Origin: Mediterraneibacter hominis
GTDB taxonomy: Bacteria > Bacillota > Clostridia > Lachnospirales > Lachnospiraceae
Reading direction: 5' to 3'
Length of the DNA: 64,000 bases
NCBI RefSeq assembly: GCF_014287475.1
Contig: NZ_JACOPF010000001.1
Location: 868,001-932,000 of the forward strand
The translations under genes were made by a program, and so were the position numbers. Below the pieces are notes generated by a model that was given only the letters and a program-made list of their open reading frames with translations, ran no database searches and was not told the DNA's origin. Positions 1-8,191 of this stretch are shown in pieces. Position 1 is the stretch's first letter; each line of letters starts with the position of its first letter.

Positions 1-51
1 CCCTCTATAAAAAATAAAAAATTAACACATAGAACAATTATTGCTAATGTT

Positions 52-309
52 TCATTCATCTGTGTATCTCCTGTTCCATGCTTTTGCCGCTTCTTCTTCC
101 GTCAGATAGTATCCCGATGAAGCACCACATCCACCTCTTTGAACGCTACAAACAACGCTTTTATATATGCAATGCCCCGGATGTTCATATTTGTTACAAA
201 GGCATAAATCTGTATCAAAATTTCCACACTCTTCTAAACTATGTACGTCTGTAAATTCCAAATTTTTATTTTTACAATGCGGACACGGTTTTAATTTAAT
301 CTCGCTCAT
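52..309 (-). CDS. Lar-like zinc-ribbon protein
   Basis: An 85-residue protein. It opens with a CPHC knuckle (residues 9-12), has a second Cys cluster in the middle, and ends with the TEEEAAKAWNRR signature typical of the Lar/restriction-alleviation-like phage family. That family is often annotated as restriction alleviation, but many members are only small zinc-binding proteins, so the anti-restriction role is inferred. It overlaps the next upstream gene by 14 bases, as in a translationally coupled operon. The same domain type recurs at 4718-4969. Confidence 0.75.
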   Translation of the reverse strand: MSEIKLKPCPHCKNKNLEFTDVHSLEECGNFDTDLCLCNKYEHPGHCIYKSVVCSVQRGGCGASSGYYLTEEEAAKAWNRRYTDE

Positions 310-481
310 TCTGCACCTCCTGCACTATCTCTTTGACACAATTCGAACAATAGCACCCCTCATATCCTTCTACCTTATATAAAAAGCGCATCCAGTTCCT
401 ATTCCATATACCGTTGTCTGTACACCTCTTGCAACTTCCTTGTCCCTCTCCTTTGCATTGTGTGATTTTAAGATTGCTCAT
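296..481 (-). CDS. small Cys-rich protein
   Basis: A 61-residue protein with two separated Cys pairs (CKRC near residue 17 and CYCSNC near residue 43), so probably a treble-clef or ribbon zinc fold. Its ATG overlaps the stop of the frameshifted zinc-ribbon gene upstream in an ATGA arrangement, and its 3' end overlaps the Lar-like gene. I do not recognise the family. The coupling on both sides supports a real gene. Confidence 0.6.
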   Translation of the reverse strand: MSNLKITQCKGEGQGSCKRCTDNGIWNRNWMRFLYKVEGYEGCYCSNCVKEIVQEVQNERD

Positions 482-647
482 TTCCTGCTTATCTCCTTTA
501 TCACATTCATTCTCATTATCGACTCTAACACTACTTTGCTACTATATACCTGTTTGCACCCACAATTTTTACATGATCGCTTTTCCCATCTTTATGCGTC
601 TGGAAAGAGTATCTAAATCCGCAATTCGGGCAAATGTATTTCCGCAT
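478..647 (-). pseudogene. frameshifted zinc-ribbon gene
   Basis: From the ATG at 645-647 (good SD, AGGAGGTG) the frame encodes MRKYICPNCGFRYSF and ends at a TAG at 531-533. The matching second knuckle, CKNCGCKQVYSSK, lies in the -1 frame and runs to a TGA at 478-480 that forms an ATGA overlap with the next gene. The two CxxC knuckles of one zinc ribbon are therefore in different frames. A one-base indel, or less likely programmed frameshifting, explains this. I see no classic slippery heptamer. Confidence 0.6.
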
Positions 648-648
648 G

Positions 649-1158
649 TTACTCTGCACCTCCTGATAATTCTGTATTGTCGAAAATGTTGCCGACACAT
701 TCCAATCCATACAAATTTATGTTATCCTCACAAAGCAATTCATCCTCACATCTGATTTTCTTTCTTGTCTTTTTAGCATATCTGAGCGGGACAAAAACAA
801 ATGCACCGTCCACAAACACAACTTTCCATAATTTCCAATCCCTCTCATCCTCAGAGGCTTTACTCATTACAATGCCATTCTCCCAAATCCGCTTACCGTT
901 CTTGTCAGTCAGCCCCGTGTACTGGCAGAGGGTTTCGGGGTCAATTTCATATCTTGACATTCCACCATCAGACATCCAAGTAATAATACAATCAACTTCT
1001 TTTTCTTCTATTATGCACAATGGTCTCCTTATTTGTTGCCATTTGCAATAATATCCCTCTACCCACCATTCCTCTTTCGGCAACTCCCGCCAATTCTTAC
1101 GCTTTGTTTTGAATAAGATTTCTCTGCTCAAATTCTTCATCTCCTTGCTCCTCGTCAA
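649..1158 (-). CDS. YopX-family protein
   Basis: A 169-residue protein carrying the YopX hallmarks: REILFKTKR near the start, WVEGYY, then YEIDPETLCQYTGLTDKNGKR and a terminal VGNIFDN block. YopX (from SPbeta) is a common phage accessory family of unknown biochemical role. The start is uncertain: the listed ATG at 1158 precedes the SD (AAGGAG), while an ATG at 1140 or a TTG at 1131, nine bases after that SD, would give the usual short N-terminus before REILF. Confidence 0.85.
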   Translation of the reverse strand: MTRSKEMKNLSREILFKTKRKNWRELPKEEWWVEGYYCKWQQIRRPLCIIEEKEVDCIITWMSDGGMSRYEIDPETLCQYTGLTDKNGKRIWENGIVMSKASEDERDWKLWKVVFVDGAFVFVPLRYAKKTRKKIRCEDELLCEDNINLYGLECVGNIFDNTELSGGAE

Positions 1159-1312
1159 ACATACTTTTTACTCTGTCCATAGTTTTATAACACTCTTGCG
1201 TACCCTCAAAATTCGCAAAGCTATGCAGAATAGGCAATTCTATATGTTTTTTATTTCTTTCACACATAAGATACTCACAATTTCTACAGCAATATGTTTT
1301 ATCTTCACTCAA
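1097..1312 (-). CDS. small Cys-containing protein
   Basis: A 71-residue acidic protein with CCRNCEYLMC near the N-terminus, a likely metal-binding knuckle. It overlaps both neighbours, as expected in this compact accessory operon. Family not recognised. Confidence 0.55.
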   Translation of the reverse strand: MSEDKTYCCRNCEYLMCERNKKHIELPILHSFANFEGTQECYKTMDRVKSMFDEEQGDEEFEQRNLIQNKA

Positions 1313-1556
1313 ATTTCATTCCCTCCAATTTCTCGATCTGCTTTTTCAGACTGGCAATTTTATTTCGGCACATTTCTTCGGCTTTCTTGATTGCGGATTG
1401 CTTGTCAAAAAATACTTCCTCTTTTTTTGGATAAAAAATACCAAATTCATCATTATTCCAAAAGGCAAATATTTTTTCTTTATCTTGCGTTTGAGTATCG
1501 GATTCAGCTTCAATAATCCCATCTGTCAGCGCATATTTAGTTATCCAAACTTTCAT
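1305..1556 (-). CDS. hypothetical phage protein
   Basis: An 83-residue protein beginning MKVWITKYALTDGI and ending in a Lys/Glu-rich helix (KKAEEMCRNKIASLKKQIEKLEG). This looks like a widespread small phage family with a beta-rich N-terminal half and a coiled-coil tail. It abuts 1557-2096 and overlaps 1097-1312. Function unknown. Confidence 0.65.
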   Translation of the reverse strand: MKVWITKYALTDGIIEAESDTQTQDKEKIFAFWNNDEFGIFYPKKEEVFFDKQSAIKKAEEMCRNKIASLKKQIEKLEGMKFE

Positions 1557-2096
1557 TTATTTTTTCTCCATTTCTTTCAACTTCGCTTCGGCTTCTTCGT
1601 GGGTAAGGAATACGGTTTTGCCGATACAATCTTCGTTAAATATTTCTCCTGTATCATTGATTCCTTCGATAAGACTCGTATGAAAAAATATACAATTACA
1701 CGTTGATACCTCTATGAAAACAACTCTATATTCTGAAATAAAATTTCGTGTTGGTTTGTAGAGAATATCTCCTACACAGCATAAAAACTCCAACAGTCTC
1801 CCCTCTTTATCCGCTTCCTTCCACCGTTCCCACTTGTCTACATCTTCGTCGGTCAGAAGTCTCGCCTTTTGCGGATTGCCAATCTCCACCTCTGGATGCT
1901 CTATGAGATGTTTTGCGACAGTTTCAAGAAGTCCGTCACATTCGCCGTACACTTTTTTAAGCTGTTCTTCCAAATCTTCATAATGTGCCAGTTTGTTTAT
2001 AGCCTCCCAATCTTGTGTATAATTCGTATAATCCTTTTTGGATTTTGTTTTTATCCAACAGGAAGTTTTTCTTTCTGTTAATCTATCCATCCTCAT
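1557..2096 (-). CDS. hypothetical phage protein (MDRLTERK type)
   Basis: A 179-residue protein. It begins MRMDRLTERKTS and has a run resembling phage proteins that start with DRLTER and contain a YEDLEEQL segment. The C-terminal half (FLTHEEAEAKLKEMEKK) is similar to the end of many short phage proteins. The start may be the second Met (2090). Function unknown. Confidence 0.65.
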   Translation of the reverse strand: MRMDRLTERKTSCWIKTKSKKDYTNYTQDWEAINKLAHYEDLEEQLKKVYGECDGLLETVAKHLIEHPEVEIGNPQKARLLTDEDVDKWERWKEADKEGRLLEFLCCVGDILYKPTRNFISEYRVVFIEVSTCNCIFFHTSLIEGINDTGEIFNEDCIGKTVFLTHEEAEAKLKEMEKK

Positions 2097-2293
2097 TCCT
2101 CCGGCATTTCATAATATTCACTCTCGCAACATACCGCTTCTGCCATCACTTTACAGGCGCGTTCTAAGTCCTTATATTTTCCAAGTATATGTTTCTTCCT
2201 TCTGTCTTTTACATTTTGACATTTAAGTACACACATATTCATTTCAATGTTATATGCCTCATATACATTTCCGTCTTGAGCTTTAATTTTCAT
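2093..2293 (-). CDS. hypothetical small protein
   Basis: A 66-residue basic protein starting MKIKAQDGNVYEAYN. The ATG at 2291-2293 sits six bases after AAGGAG and overlaps the end of the membrane-protein gene. An upstream in-frame TTG at 2311 lacks an SD. Function unknown. Confidence 0.6.
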   Translation of the reverse strand: MKIKAQDGNVYEAYNIEMNMCVLKCQNVKDRRKKHILGKYKDLERACKVMAEAVCCESEYYEMPEE

Positions 2294-2510
2294 TTTTATC
2301 TCCTTCTTCAATTTTAGGAATGAGTATATGCTTCATAAAAACCGGAACTGTCAAAGCTATTATTGACAATAACCCCATTGCCACGCTTGCGTTTTTGATA
2401 GCCACAGCGCCTATAAAAGTTATTAGTGGAGTATATATACTCATAGAAATTTTAAGTACAACAACTGTTTTCTTTACAGCACGCTTTCCGCTGTCTGAAT
2501 AAAAAATCAT
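2283..2510 (-). CDS. small two-helix membrane protein
   Basis: About 75 residues with two hydrophobic segments (around VLKISMSIYTPLITFIGAVA and SVAMGLLSIIALTVPVFM) and charged ends, so probably two membrane spans. The start ATG at 2508-2510 follows AAGGAG. It lies in the accessory operon, not beside the lysis genes, so a holin role is not indicated. Confidence 0.6.
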   Translation of the reverse strand: MIFYSDSGKRAVKKTVVVLKISMSIYTPLITFIGAVAIKNASVAMGLLSIIALTVPVFMKHILIPKIEEGDKNEN

Positions 2511-2548
2511 TTTCACTCCTTCTCCAGAATTTCATCAACGCAGGCGTT

Positions 2549-2797
2549 TCAACCAATTTTCCCTGCTTTATCAATAGCTTGTCTTGCTCTCGTACTCATA
2601 AACATTCCGTCTAGCGCCTCCGGCCCTCTGTAATCCTTTCTTTGCGGTATTGGCTTTATCGGACACCAATCTGGCTTTGCATTATAAATCGTTCTCTGTT
2701 TCTCCTCACAAAACAAGTTATCTCCTTTGATTGACGCCCTCCTGCACTCAGCGCATATTACAGGTATATCATCTACCACAACAGTTCCTTTTGCCAT
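2549..2797 (-). CDS. hypothetical Cys-rich protein
   Basis: An 82-residue protein with CAEC, a later single Cys and DWCPIKPIPQRK, a Cys spacing consistent with one zinc site. The segment NAKPDWCPI is shared by many small phage proteins. The start overlaps the stop of 2797-3036 by one base. Confidence 0.6.
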   Translation of the reverse strand: MAKGTVVVDDIPVICAECRRASIKGDNLFCEEKQRTIYNAKPDWCPIKPIPQRKDYRGPEALDGMFMSTRARQAIDKAGKIG

Positions 2798-3036
2798 TAG
2801 TCCGCCTCCTCGCTTTCATACACTTCACTTGCAATCCCCTTATTATTCATCGCAAAAATGTACGCCGATAATTTTGCTTCTATTTGGCATAACTCAACAA
2901 ACTTGTGCGGGTCTTTGTTCTCAAAATCGTTCCTCATTTCGCCAAGTCTTTCACATGCAATCATATTTAAAATATTTAATTCATTTTTTGAAAACGGAAA
3001 ACTCCCGCTTTCGCTGTCATAAGACATCATATTCAT
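2797..3036 (-). CDS. hypothetical helical protein
   Basis: A 79-residue acidic, probably all-alpha protein (LNILNMIACERLGEMRNDFENKD). It overlaps the start of 2549-2797 and the end of 3033-3359 by a few bases, which indicates translational coupling. No recognisable motif. Confidence 0.55.
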   Translation of the reverse strand: MNMMSYDSESGSFPFSKNELNILNMIACERLGEMRNDFENKDPHKFVELCQIEAKLSAYIFAMNNKGIASEVYESEEAD

Positions 3037-3359
3037 TTCTCACTTTCTGCCGGGCTTTTCAGGTATTTCAAAAATCTCTCTTTACCAAATCCGTAAGTGC
3101 ATATACCAGCTATATATTCCGCCAGTTCCTCATCCGTCATGCTCCTGATTCTGTCGGCGTTGGTCTGATTTTTCTTTTTATTTAACATTCTGTTTATCCT
3201 CCCCACTACTTCCTGTGTTGAACACTTCCATATCTTACTCAACCGCTTAGTCGAATCGGTATATGTAGTCAATGCCATGCAAGCGTGTTCATGCGGTTCT
3301 GCGTTTGTCCAAGTTCTGCACATTCCGTCTTTTCTAAGCCATATTATCATCAATTTCAT
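3033..3359 (-). CDS. hypothetical protein with MTDEELAEYI motif
   Basis: A 108-residue protein. The C-terminal part has MTDEELAEYIAGICTYGF, the short helical motif found near zinc-ribbon tails in many phage proteins of gut Firmicutes. Here the Cys ladder is reduced to one residue. Function unknown; it overlaps 2797-3036. Confidence 0.6.
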   Translation of the reverse strand: MKLMIIWLRKDGMCRTWTNAEPHEHACMALTTYTDSTKRLSKIWKCSTQEVVGRINRMLNKKKNQTNADRIRSMTDEELAEYIAGICTYGFGKERFLKYLKSPAESEK

Positions 3360-3362
3360 TAT

Positions 3363-4079
3363 CTATTCCTCCGGTTTCTCGCACTGCTCAAACTCTATTA
3401 CCCATACCCACGGATTTGCGTTCCAACCATAGAGCTGCAAGTCTTTCTTTTTGATGGTGGAGTCCCATATATCTTGAAGAGCAATAATGTGAGCAAGTCT
3501 AATGTATTCTTCTGTTTCATAAGGCATTTGCCGTATATAGCTATCAATACACTTCTTTTCAACGCCCTCTTTTTCAACATCTTTGTTCGTTATATCCTGC
3601 AACTGTTCCACTCTCACATCCGTAACTTTCAGCCAGATACGGGCGGCTTCTTTTGGCATGTAGATTGATGGACGCCAGACCATTCCAATATCCGAACCGG
3701 GTGCATCTTCGTCTGCCTTGTAAAAATAATGGCTTAACGCTTCAATATAACTTCCATGTCCATCACTTTTGTAAACAGGTTCAAACCAAACCTCGCTACT
3801 GTCTGAAATATCCGAACACTCAATATATCCGTAATTCCACGTTTCACGCACATACAAAATATCTCCCGGCTTGTATGGACACGCACATACAAAATTGTGT
3901 GCTGCCCCTTTAACTGTTGAAGGCAAGTCCGTTCCATAAGCAAAACCTTTCCAACTAAATCCGTCTTGTACGCTGTATATAGGCTGAGGTTTAATCACTC
4001 GCCTTATAACCGACTTTCTCCCGTCCAAACTCGCCCGAACCATGTCGGTGTTAAATAATATCGACTTTATTCTGTTCAT
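3363..4079 (-). CDS. ASCH/PUA-like phage protein
   Basis: A 238-residue protein. The N-terminus (KSILFNTDMVRASLDGRKSV then RRVIKPQP) and the sequence YKPGDILYVRETWNYG match the phage family usually annotated as morphogenetic or ASCH-domain protein. ASCH domains are PUA-like folds that bind RNA or modified nucleotides. A W-rich C-terminus (WNANPWVWVIEFE) is typical. The role in this phage is unknown; the domain assignment is from family knowledge. Confidence 0.7.
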   Translation of the reverse strand: MNRIKSILFNTDMVRASLDGRKSVIRRVIKPQPIYSVQDGFSWKGFAYGTDLPSTVKGAAHNFVCACPYKPGDILYVRETWNYGYIECSDISDSSEVWFEPVYKSDGHGSYIEALSHYFYKADEDAPGSDIGMVWRPSIYMPKEAARIWLKVTDVRVEQLQDITNKDVEKEGVEKKCIDSYIRQMPYETEEYIRLAHIIALQDIWDSTIKKKDLQLYGWNANPWVWVIEFEQCEKPEE

Positions 4080-4082
4080 GTT

Positions 4083-4316
4083 TTATTCCTCCGCTGCGCA
4101 TATCTGCACTATAGTTTCGCTCTTTATATGCTCAAATATTGCGAATGTAGCAGTTGGGTTCATTTTCCTGTATTGAGCGTAACACTCCTCTGCCTTTTCA
4201 ATTTCTTCATATGTTCCTCGTGGAAACCATATCCCCCTCACCTTGTTCCAATATGCAACCACATATTCTATGTTTGTATTCCCTGAATTGTCTTTGAAGC
4301 CGTCAAGTAGATTCAT
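4083..4316 (-). CDS. hypothetical protein
   Basis: A 77-residue protein, MNLLDGFKDNSGNTNIEYVV at its start, lying four bases upstream of the ASCH-like gene and three bases downstream of 4320-4721. Likely cotranslated; no motif recognised. Confidence 0.5.
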   Translation of the reverse strand: MNLLDGFKDNSGNTNIEYVVAYWNKVRGIWFPRGTYEEIEKAEECYAQYRKMNPTATFAIFEHIKSETIVQICAAEE

Positions 4317-4319
4317 CTT

Positions 4320-4721
4320 TTACCCCTCCTTAAAGAACTCTTCCCGTTCCCTCAGACGTTTTCCGTCCGGGCTTTCCTGTGATTTCATCTCATCTTCCTC
4401 ACTCCAATCTATCTCCTGTCCGCATTTCGGACAATGTTCATAATCGTCATAATCTACTTCGTATCTTTCACTACAGCACGGACAAATCCATGTGTCATAT
4501 ACTAATTCGCCTTTATTATCGTAACCGTCTCCTTCATAGTCAGGCTTCTTCGCTTTCTGCTTCTCCACCGCCTCCCTGCACTCTTCCGCCGTTCCAATTC
4601 CCCTGTACTGCTGGATTTCCTTTAAAGCTTTGATTGCCATGCCAAATGCAACTATGTCTTGCGCTTGTATATAATACTTTGTACGATTCTCTAATATTTC
4701 AATCGCTTCTTTCTCTGTCAT
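4320..4721 (-). CDS. zinc-ribbon accessory protein
   Basis: A 133-residue protein starting MTEKEAIEILENRTKYY, with a C-terminal ribbon CPCCSERYEVDYDDYEHCPKC. The ATG at 4719-4721 overlaps the TGA of the preceding gene (ATGA), so the longer in-frame start at 4757 is unlikely. The first half resembles the short helical phage proteins that count residues around IALGIKAL. The junction with its upstream gene is duplicated at 5200-5226. Confidence 0.7.
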   Translation of the reverse strand: MTEKEAIEILENRTKYYIQAQDIVAFGMAIKALKEIQQYRGIGTAEECREAVEKQKAKKPDYEGDGYDNKGELVYDTWICPCCSERYEVDYDDYEHCPKCGQEIDWSEEDEMKSQESPDGKRLREREEFFKEG

Positions 4722-4969
4722 TCCTCTGCACCGTCCTCTCCTGCCCGTTGATTCCAATCGTCCACTGCAAATTTAATTTCTTTTAAAACAATGTCAAACG
4801 CTTCATTGTCTAATTCCACCCTGTGATGTTTTACCAACCCGCAATTAGAGTTATTACATTTAATTCGCAAGTCATATATTGCAGTCGTACAATTACTTCC
4901 AATATGCTTAAATTCGGAGTATACATCTGTTCCGCATATCGGACACGGCTTTAATTTAATTTCTCCCAT
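4718..4969 (-). CDS. Lar-like zinc-ribbon protein
   Basis: An 83-residue protein with the Lar-type opening LKPCPICGTDVYSEF, a second Cys pair (CNNSNCG) and the VDDWNQRAG ending that matches the AWNRR block. Paralogue of 52-309. It is followed directly by 4320-4721 with ATGA overlap. Confidence 0.7.
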   Translation of the reverse strand: MGEIKLKPCPICGTDVYSEFKHIGSNCTTAIYDLRIKCNNSNCGLVKHHRVELDNEAFDIVLKEIKFAVDDWNQRAGEDGAEE

Positions 4970-4999
4970 GCTTAAACACCGCCTTTCTCGTTATATATA

Positions 5000-5203
5000 T
5001 CATGCTCCCAACTCTTTAAATGATGTAGGGTCATATAATGTAGTTCCATCGTTCGATTCGTTCCACCAATGACCGCCGCCCGAAATTGTATAATCGTCCG
5101 TTCCAACCATTCCGTATTTGTTTTTTACTACATAATTTCCACTTTTTTCTGGCTTTCCAGATATAAAATTCTTGTATGTCATTCTTCTTTCTTTATCAGT
5201 CAT
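5000..5203 (-). CDS. hypothetical small protein
   Basis: A 67-residue protein starting MTDKERRMTYKNFISG, with the segment KPEKSGNYVVKN found in DUF551-like phage proteins. The chosen ATG at 5201-5203 overlaps the TGA of 5200-5472. An internal second start (MTYKNF, about 21 bases later) is also possible. Confidence 0.55.
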   Translation of the reverse strand: MTDKERRMTYKNFISGKPEKSGNYVVKNKYGMVGTDDYTISGGGHWWNESNDGTTLYDPTSFKELGA

Positions 5204-5472
5204 TCCTCTGCACCGTCCTCTCCTGCTCGTTTGTTCCACGCTTCTTTACAAGCCTTTTGGCATTCAGCGCATTTTTTATACGATTTATCTAACCACACGT
5301 TAAACAGCGCACATTTCGGTACGTTCCGTTCCATTTGTGCTTTTCTGCCATGTGTCCTATTTCTATGCGTATGATATTGGCACACATCCTTCCCCCAGAA
5401 ATCTCCTCCATATGTGCAAGTGTCAATTTCAGGAGATACTAAATGCTCAACTTTTATTTTGATTTCTCCCAT
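5200..5472 (-). CDS. Cys-rich hypothetical protein
   Basis: A 90-residue protein with several Cys (CTYGGDFWGKDVCQYH, CALFNVW, CAECQKAC) and the same terminal RAGEDGAEE found on the Lar-like protein 4718-4969. The shared end comes from a duplicated 26-bp junction. Probably zinc-binding. Confidence 0.6.
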   Translation of the reverse strand: MGEIKIKVEHLVSPEIDTCTYGGDFWGKDVCQYHTHRNRTHGRKAQMERNVPKCALFNVWLDKSYKKCAECQKACKEAWNKRAGEDGAEE

Positions 5473-5474
5473 GC

Positions 5475-5726
5475 TTAAATCCCTCCCTTCTCGACAATTT
5501 CTATTGCATATTCTATAGCTTCTACCCCACAGGTATCATCACATTCATTACATGCTTGACCTGCTTCTTCCAATTCCTCAATCACCTTTTCCTTGTCAAA
5601 AGCGACTGACTTGGCAATATCCTCCAACGCCTTATAAATTCTGTCAGCCTGTTGTCCTTCGACACACGCTTCATCATGCAGAATATTCCATAATCTTTCA
5701 TCATCAATATTAATCAGCTTGTCCAT
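5475..5726 (-). CDS. hypothetical acidic protein
   Basis: An 83-residue, mostly helical acidic protein (VIEELEEAGQACNECDDTCG). Similar helical phage proteins end in EYAIEIVEKGG. Function unknown; first gene of the leftmost accessory run after a 75-base gap. Confidence 0.55.
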   Translation of the reverse strand: MDKLINIDDERLWNILHDEACVEGQQADRIYKALEDIAKSVAFDKEKVIEELEEAGQACNECDDTCGVEAIEYAIEIVEKGGI

Positions 5727-5801
5727 CTTCGCTCCTTTCAGTCGCTTGTTCCAGCTTTCGGCAAGGGACTTACGCCCCTCGCCTGGTTTACTGACTATGA
5801 T

Positions 5802-6590
5802 TTACTTTGCATCAGGAAATACAAAAATTGAAGATGGAAGGATAAAAAACGGACGCACGCCCCCGCCGTCATACCCACAACCGTTGCAGCTCACGCGGCC
5901 ACCGTAGTCGACATACTGGACAAAAGAAGAATCATAGACTGCCGGCGTTGAATTTGGTGTTACAAGCCACCACCAAGAATTACCAACAAAAATATTTTCT
6001 CTGCATTCCCTATATAAATTAATGTCTGGAATTCCTAAAATATCTTCGTTTAAAATGCCGTAATCTTTTAACCCATCAAGAGATGTTAAATCAATTGATA
6101 CAGGAACCAGATTTTCTCCATATTTTTCTTCAAGTGCTTTAGCAAAATCGCTATTAACAACCCTTTCCCTAATACTTGATTCAGCATAATTAGTTGTGCA
6201 ACCAAACTCGGAATAAAACAATGGATAGCATGTATGAAGATATGTATTACCATTCTCTGTTTTAAGTTTCGTACATGGTTGTCCACATATCTCAACAATA
6301 TTTTGTTTTACCCATCTTTTTGCAGTGTTACGAAAATCTGATTCATATTTCTCTTTTTTCTCTTCATACCATTCCGGAATAATATCTTGGTCAACTATGT
6401 ATTTCCATTTTGTAATATCAGAAAGAAGATTATTTTCATGTGGAATCAACTCTACCTTTACCCAATTTGCCTTTACAATAAAGCTGTCTCTCACATTTAA
6501 TTTTCTTAGTAACGCTGAATGACTCTGATTATACATCGGCGCAAGATACACTTCGTTTTTAAAGATAATACCTGATAAAAAATTACACAT
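5802..6590 (-). CDS. DUF6273/lectin-like variable protein A
   Basis: A 262-residue protein. The C-terminal 60 residues have the SWWWLVTP start and the GVRPFFILPS end characteristic of DUF6273/FGE-sulfatase-like, C-type-lectin-fold proteins, a class that includes diversity-generating-retroelement targets. The last ~90 coding bases, up to the codon before the last residue, are identical to those of 13217-13858, while the 55 bases or so before this (TPAVYDSSFVQYVDYGGR) differ at many codons and are flanked again by an identical TGGTGGTGG-type block. The N-terminal 190 residues are unrelated to the paralogue. Displayed or particle-associated binding is inferred. Confidence 0.75.
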   Translation of the reverse strand: MCNFLSGIIFKNEVYLAPMYNQSHSALLRKLNVRDSFIVKANWVKVELIPHENNLLSDITKWKYIVDQDIIPEWYEEKKEKYESDFRNTAKRWVKQNIVEICGQPCTKLKTENGNTYLHTCYPLFYSEFGCTTNYAESSIRERVVNSDFAKALEEKYGENLVPVSIDLTSLDGLKDYGILNEDILGIPDINLYRECRENIFVGNSWWWLVTPNSTPAVYDSSFVQYVDYGGRVSCNGCGYDGGGVRPFFILPSSIFVFPDAK

Positions 6591-6737
6591 AATTATTATT
6601 CTCCTTTTCTTAAATCCAAAATTTTTTAATTACAAGTTCATTTTTTAGCCACTAAATACCAATTGCTTCTGTTAGATTTACATATAGCATAATATTTCTC
6701 ATACTTTACCCGCCTTTATCCCTCAACAAAATCATTT

Positions 6738-8168
6738 TCATACAGCTATCTTCTCCTTTTGTCGCATATAGTTTTCTACATCTTGTTTCATAATTCTAAA
6801 ATTTTGTCTCTGGTCATTCATGTAGATATGATTTCTCTTAAAGTAGTCTACAATCCAATCATCTAAATCCATATCATTTTCTGTAGCATATGTAACTATT
6901 GCTAATAATGATTTTCTATTTTTTTCATCCATTAATTTAGAATTATTGTCTACGTTAATCGTTAGGTCATCCAATAGTTCTTCGCAAAATTCAATCTGGT
7001 CATCTCGTAAATCATAATCTAATACTTCCCGTACGAAATCATAATCAGATATTAATTCTTCTTCAGGTTCATCATCTTTATGAAAGAACTCTTTCATTAA
7101 TGTTTTTAATATGGATATTTTTGTTGTAACAACGATTTTATCTTTTGTACCACGACGTTTTTCATTTTCTGCATTTAATTCTGTGTCCTCAAATTTCAAT
7201 CCATCTACAGGCTTATTAATTAACTCTTCTTTAAATGCATCCAGAAACTCTAAGAACCTCGCATCGTCTAAGTTAAAAGTAGTAAAATAATCAAAAGTAG
7301 CGATCCATGCATATATATTTTTGCTTATAAAAATATCTTGGTATTTATTTGCGCATACCGTTTCAATACGATTCATATATTCTGATATCTTCTTAAATTC
7401 ATCTTCGTACTGTTTATTGTTCAAATATTTATACATATTCCTTGCAGTGCTTGTCCAATTGTCTAAATGGAATGTTGCCATTACTGATTCACATACAATT
7501 CTTTCATACGTTCCGTTTTTTGGTTCAGATGATGATGGGTGTATAGTATCAAGGAAAAATTTTGAATTGGCAATATTTTTAACTTCTCTTGCATGTATGT
7601 CAAGATATGTCAAGGCTTTCTGATTTGTATTCATACCTTTATGATTGTTATATCATCTAACTAATTTGCTAATCTCCTTCATTGCACAATTAGGATGAAT
7701 GACAATACGTACTTGAAACATATCGAATCGCTTTTTTAATTCATTTGGAAGCTCGTCAAAAGTTTTTCCACTTAGCTTGAAGATCTTCCTTTCCCATTCG
7801 ATACTTCCATCTTCCTGTTTCATAACCTTTCCATGTTCATCACGCTTCTTTTCTTGATATTCAATTTCTGCATCTTCCATCGTTCTCGAAAATTTATGAT
7901 TTCCGTAACGAATAATACGCATAGCCGCTGTTCGTTGCATGCCATCCACAATATATTGCTGTACAATACCATCTGTATATGGGATTTCTCCAAGAACAAT
8001 TGGAGGAAGATACCCACCATTTAGTAACGTTACGGCAATTCCATCTACAAATGAATTATCTGCACAAAATTTACGTTGTACATCCTGATTCTCACTAATG
8101 TCTCCACCTTTAACATCAGCTAAATATGCACTCACAGGTACATTAATCTCTTTTACCTTTATATCCAT
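6738..8168 (-). pseudogene. DUF262 family gene interrupted by in-frame UGA
   Basis: The first part (8168 down to 7656) has the DUF262/ParB-like motif IVDGMQRTAAMRII. It ends ..KEISKLVR and a TGA at 7653-7655. The next codons in the same frame read YNNHKGMNTNQKALTYLD and run open for 298 residues more. DUF262 proteins normally have RRYN or RRLN at this point, so the stop sits exactly where an Arg codon is expected (CGA or AGA to TGA). The downstream part could be translated alone from the ATG at 7632-7634, but it has no SD. Either a nonsense mutation or readthrough; the intact product would be about 477 residues. DUF262 domains are nucleotide-dependent nuclease or regulatory modules. Confidence 0.75.
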
Positions 8169-8191
8169 TGTTTTCTTCCTCCTACTATTTC

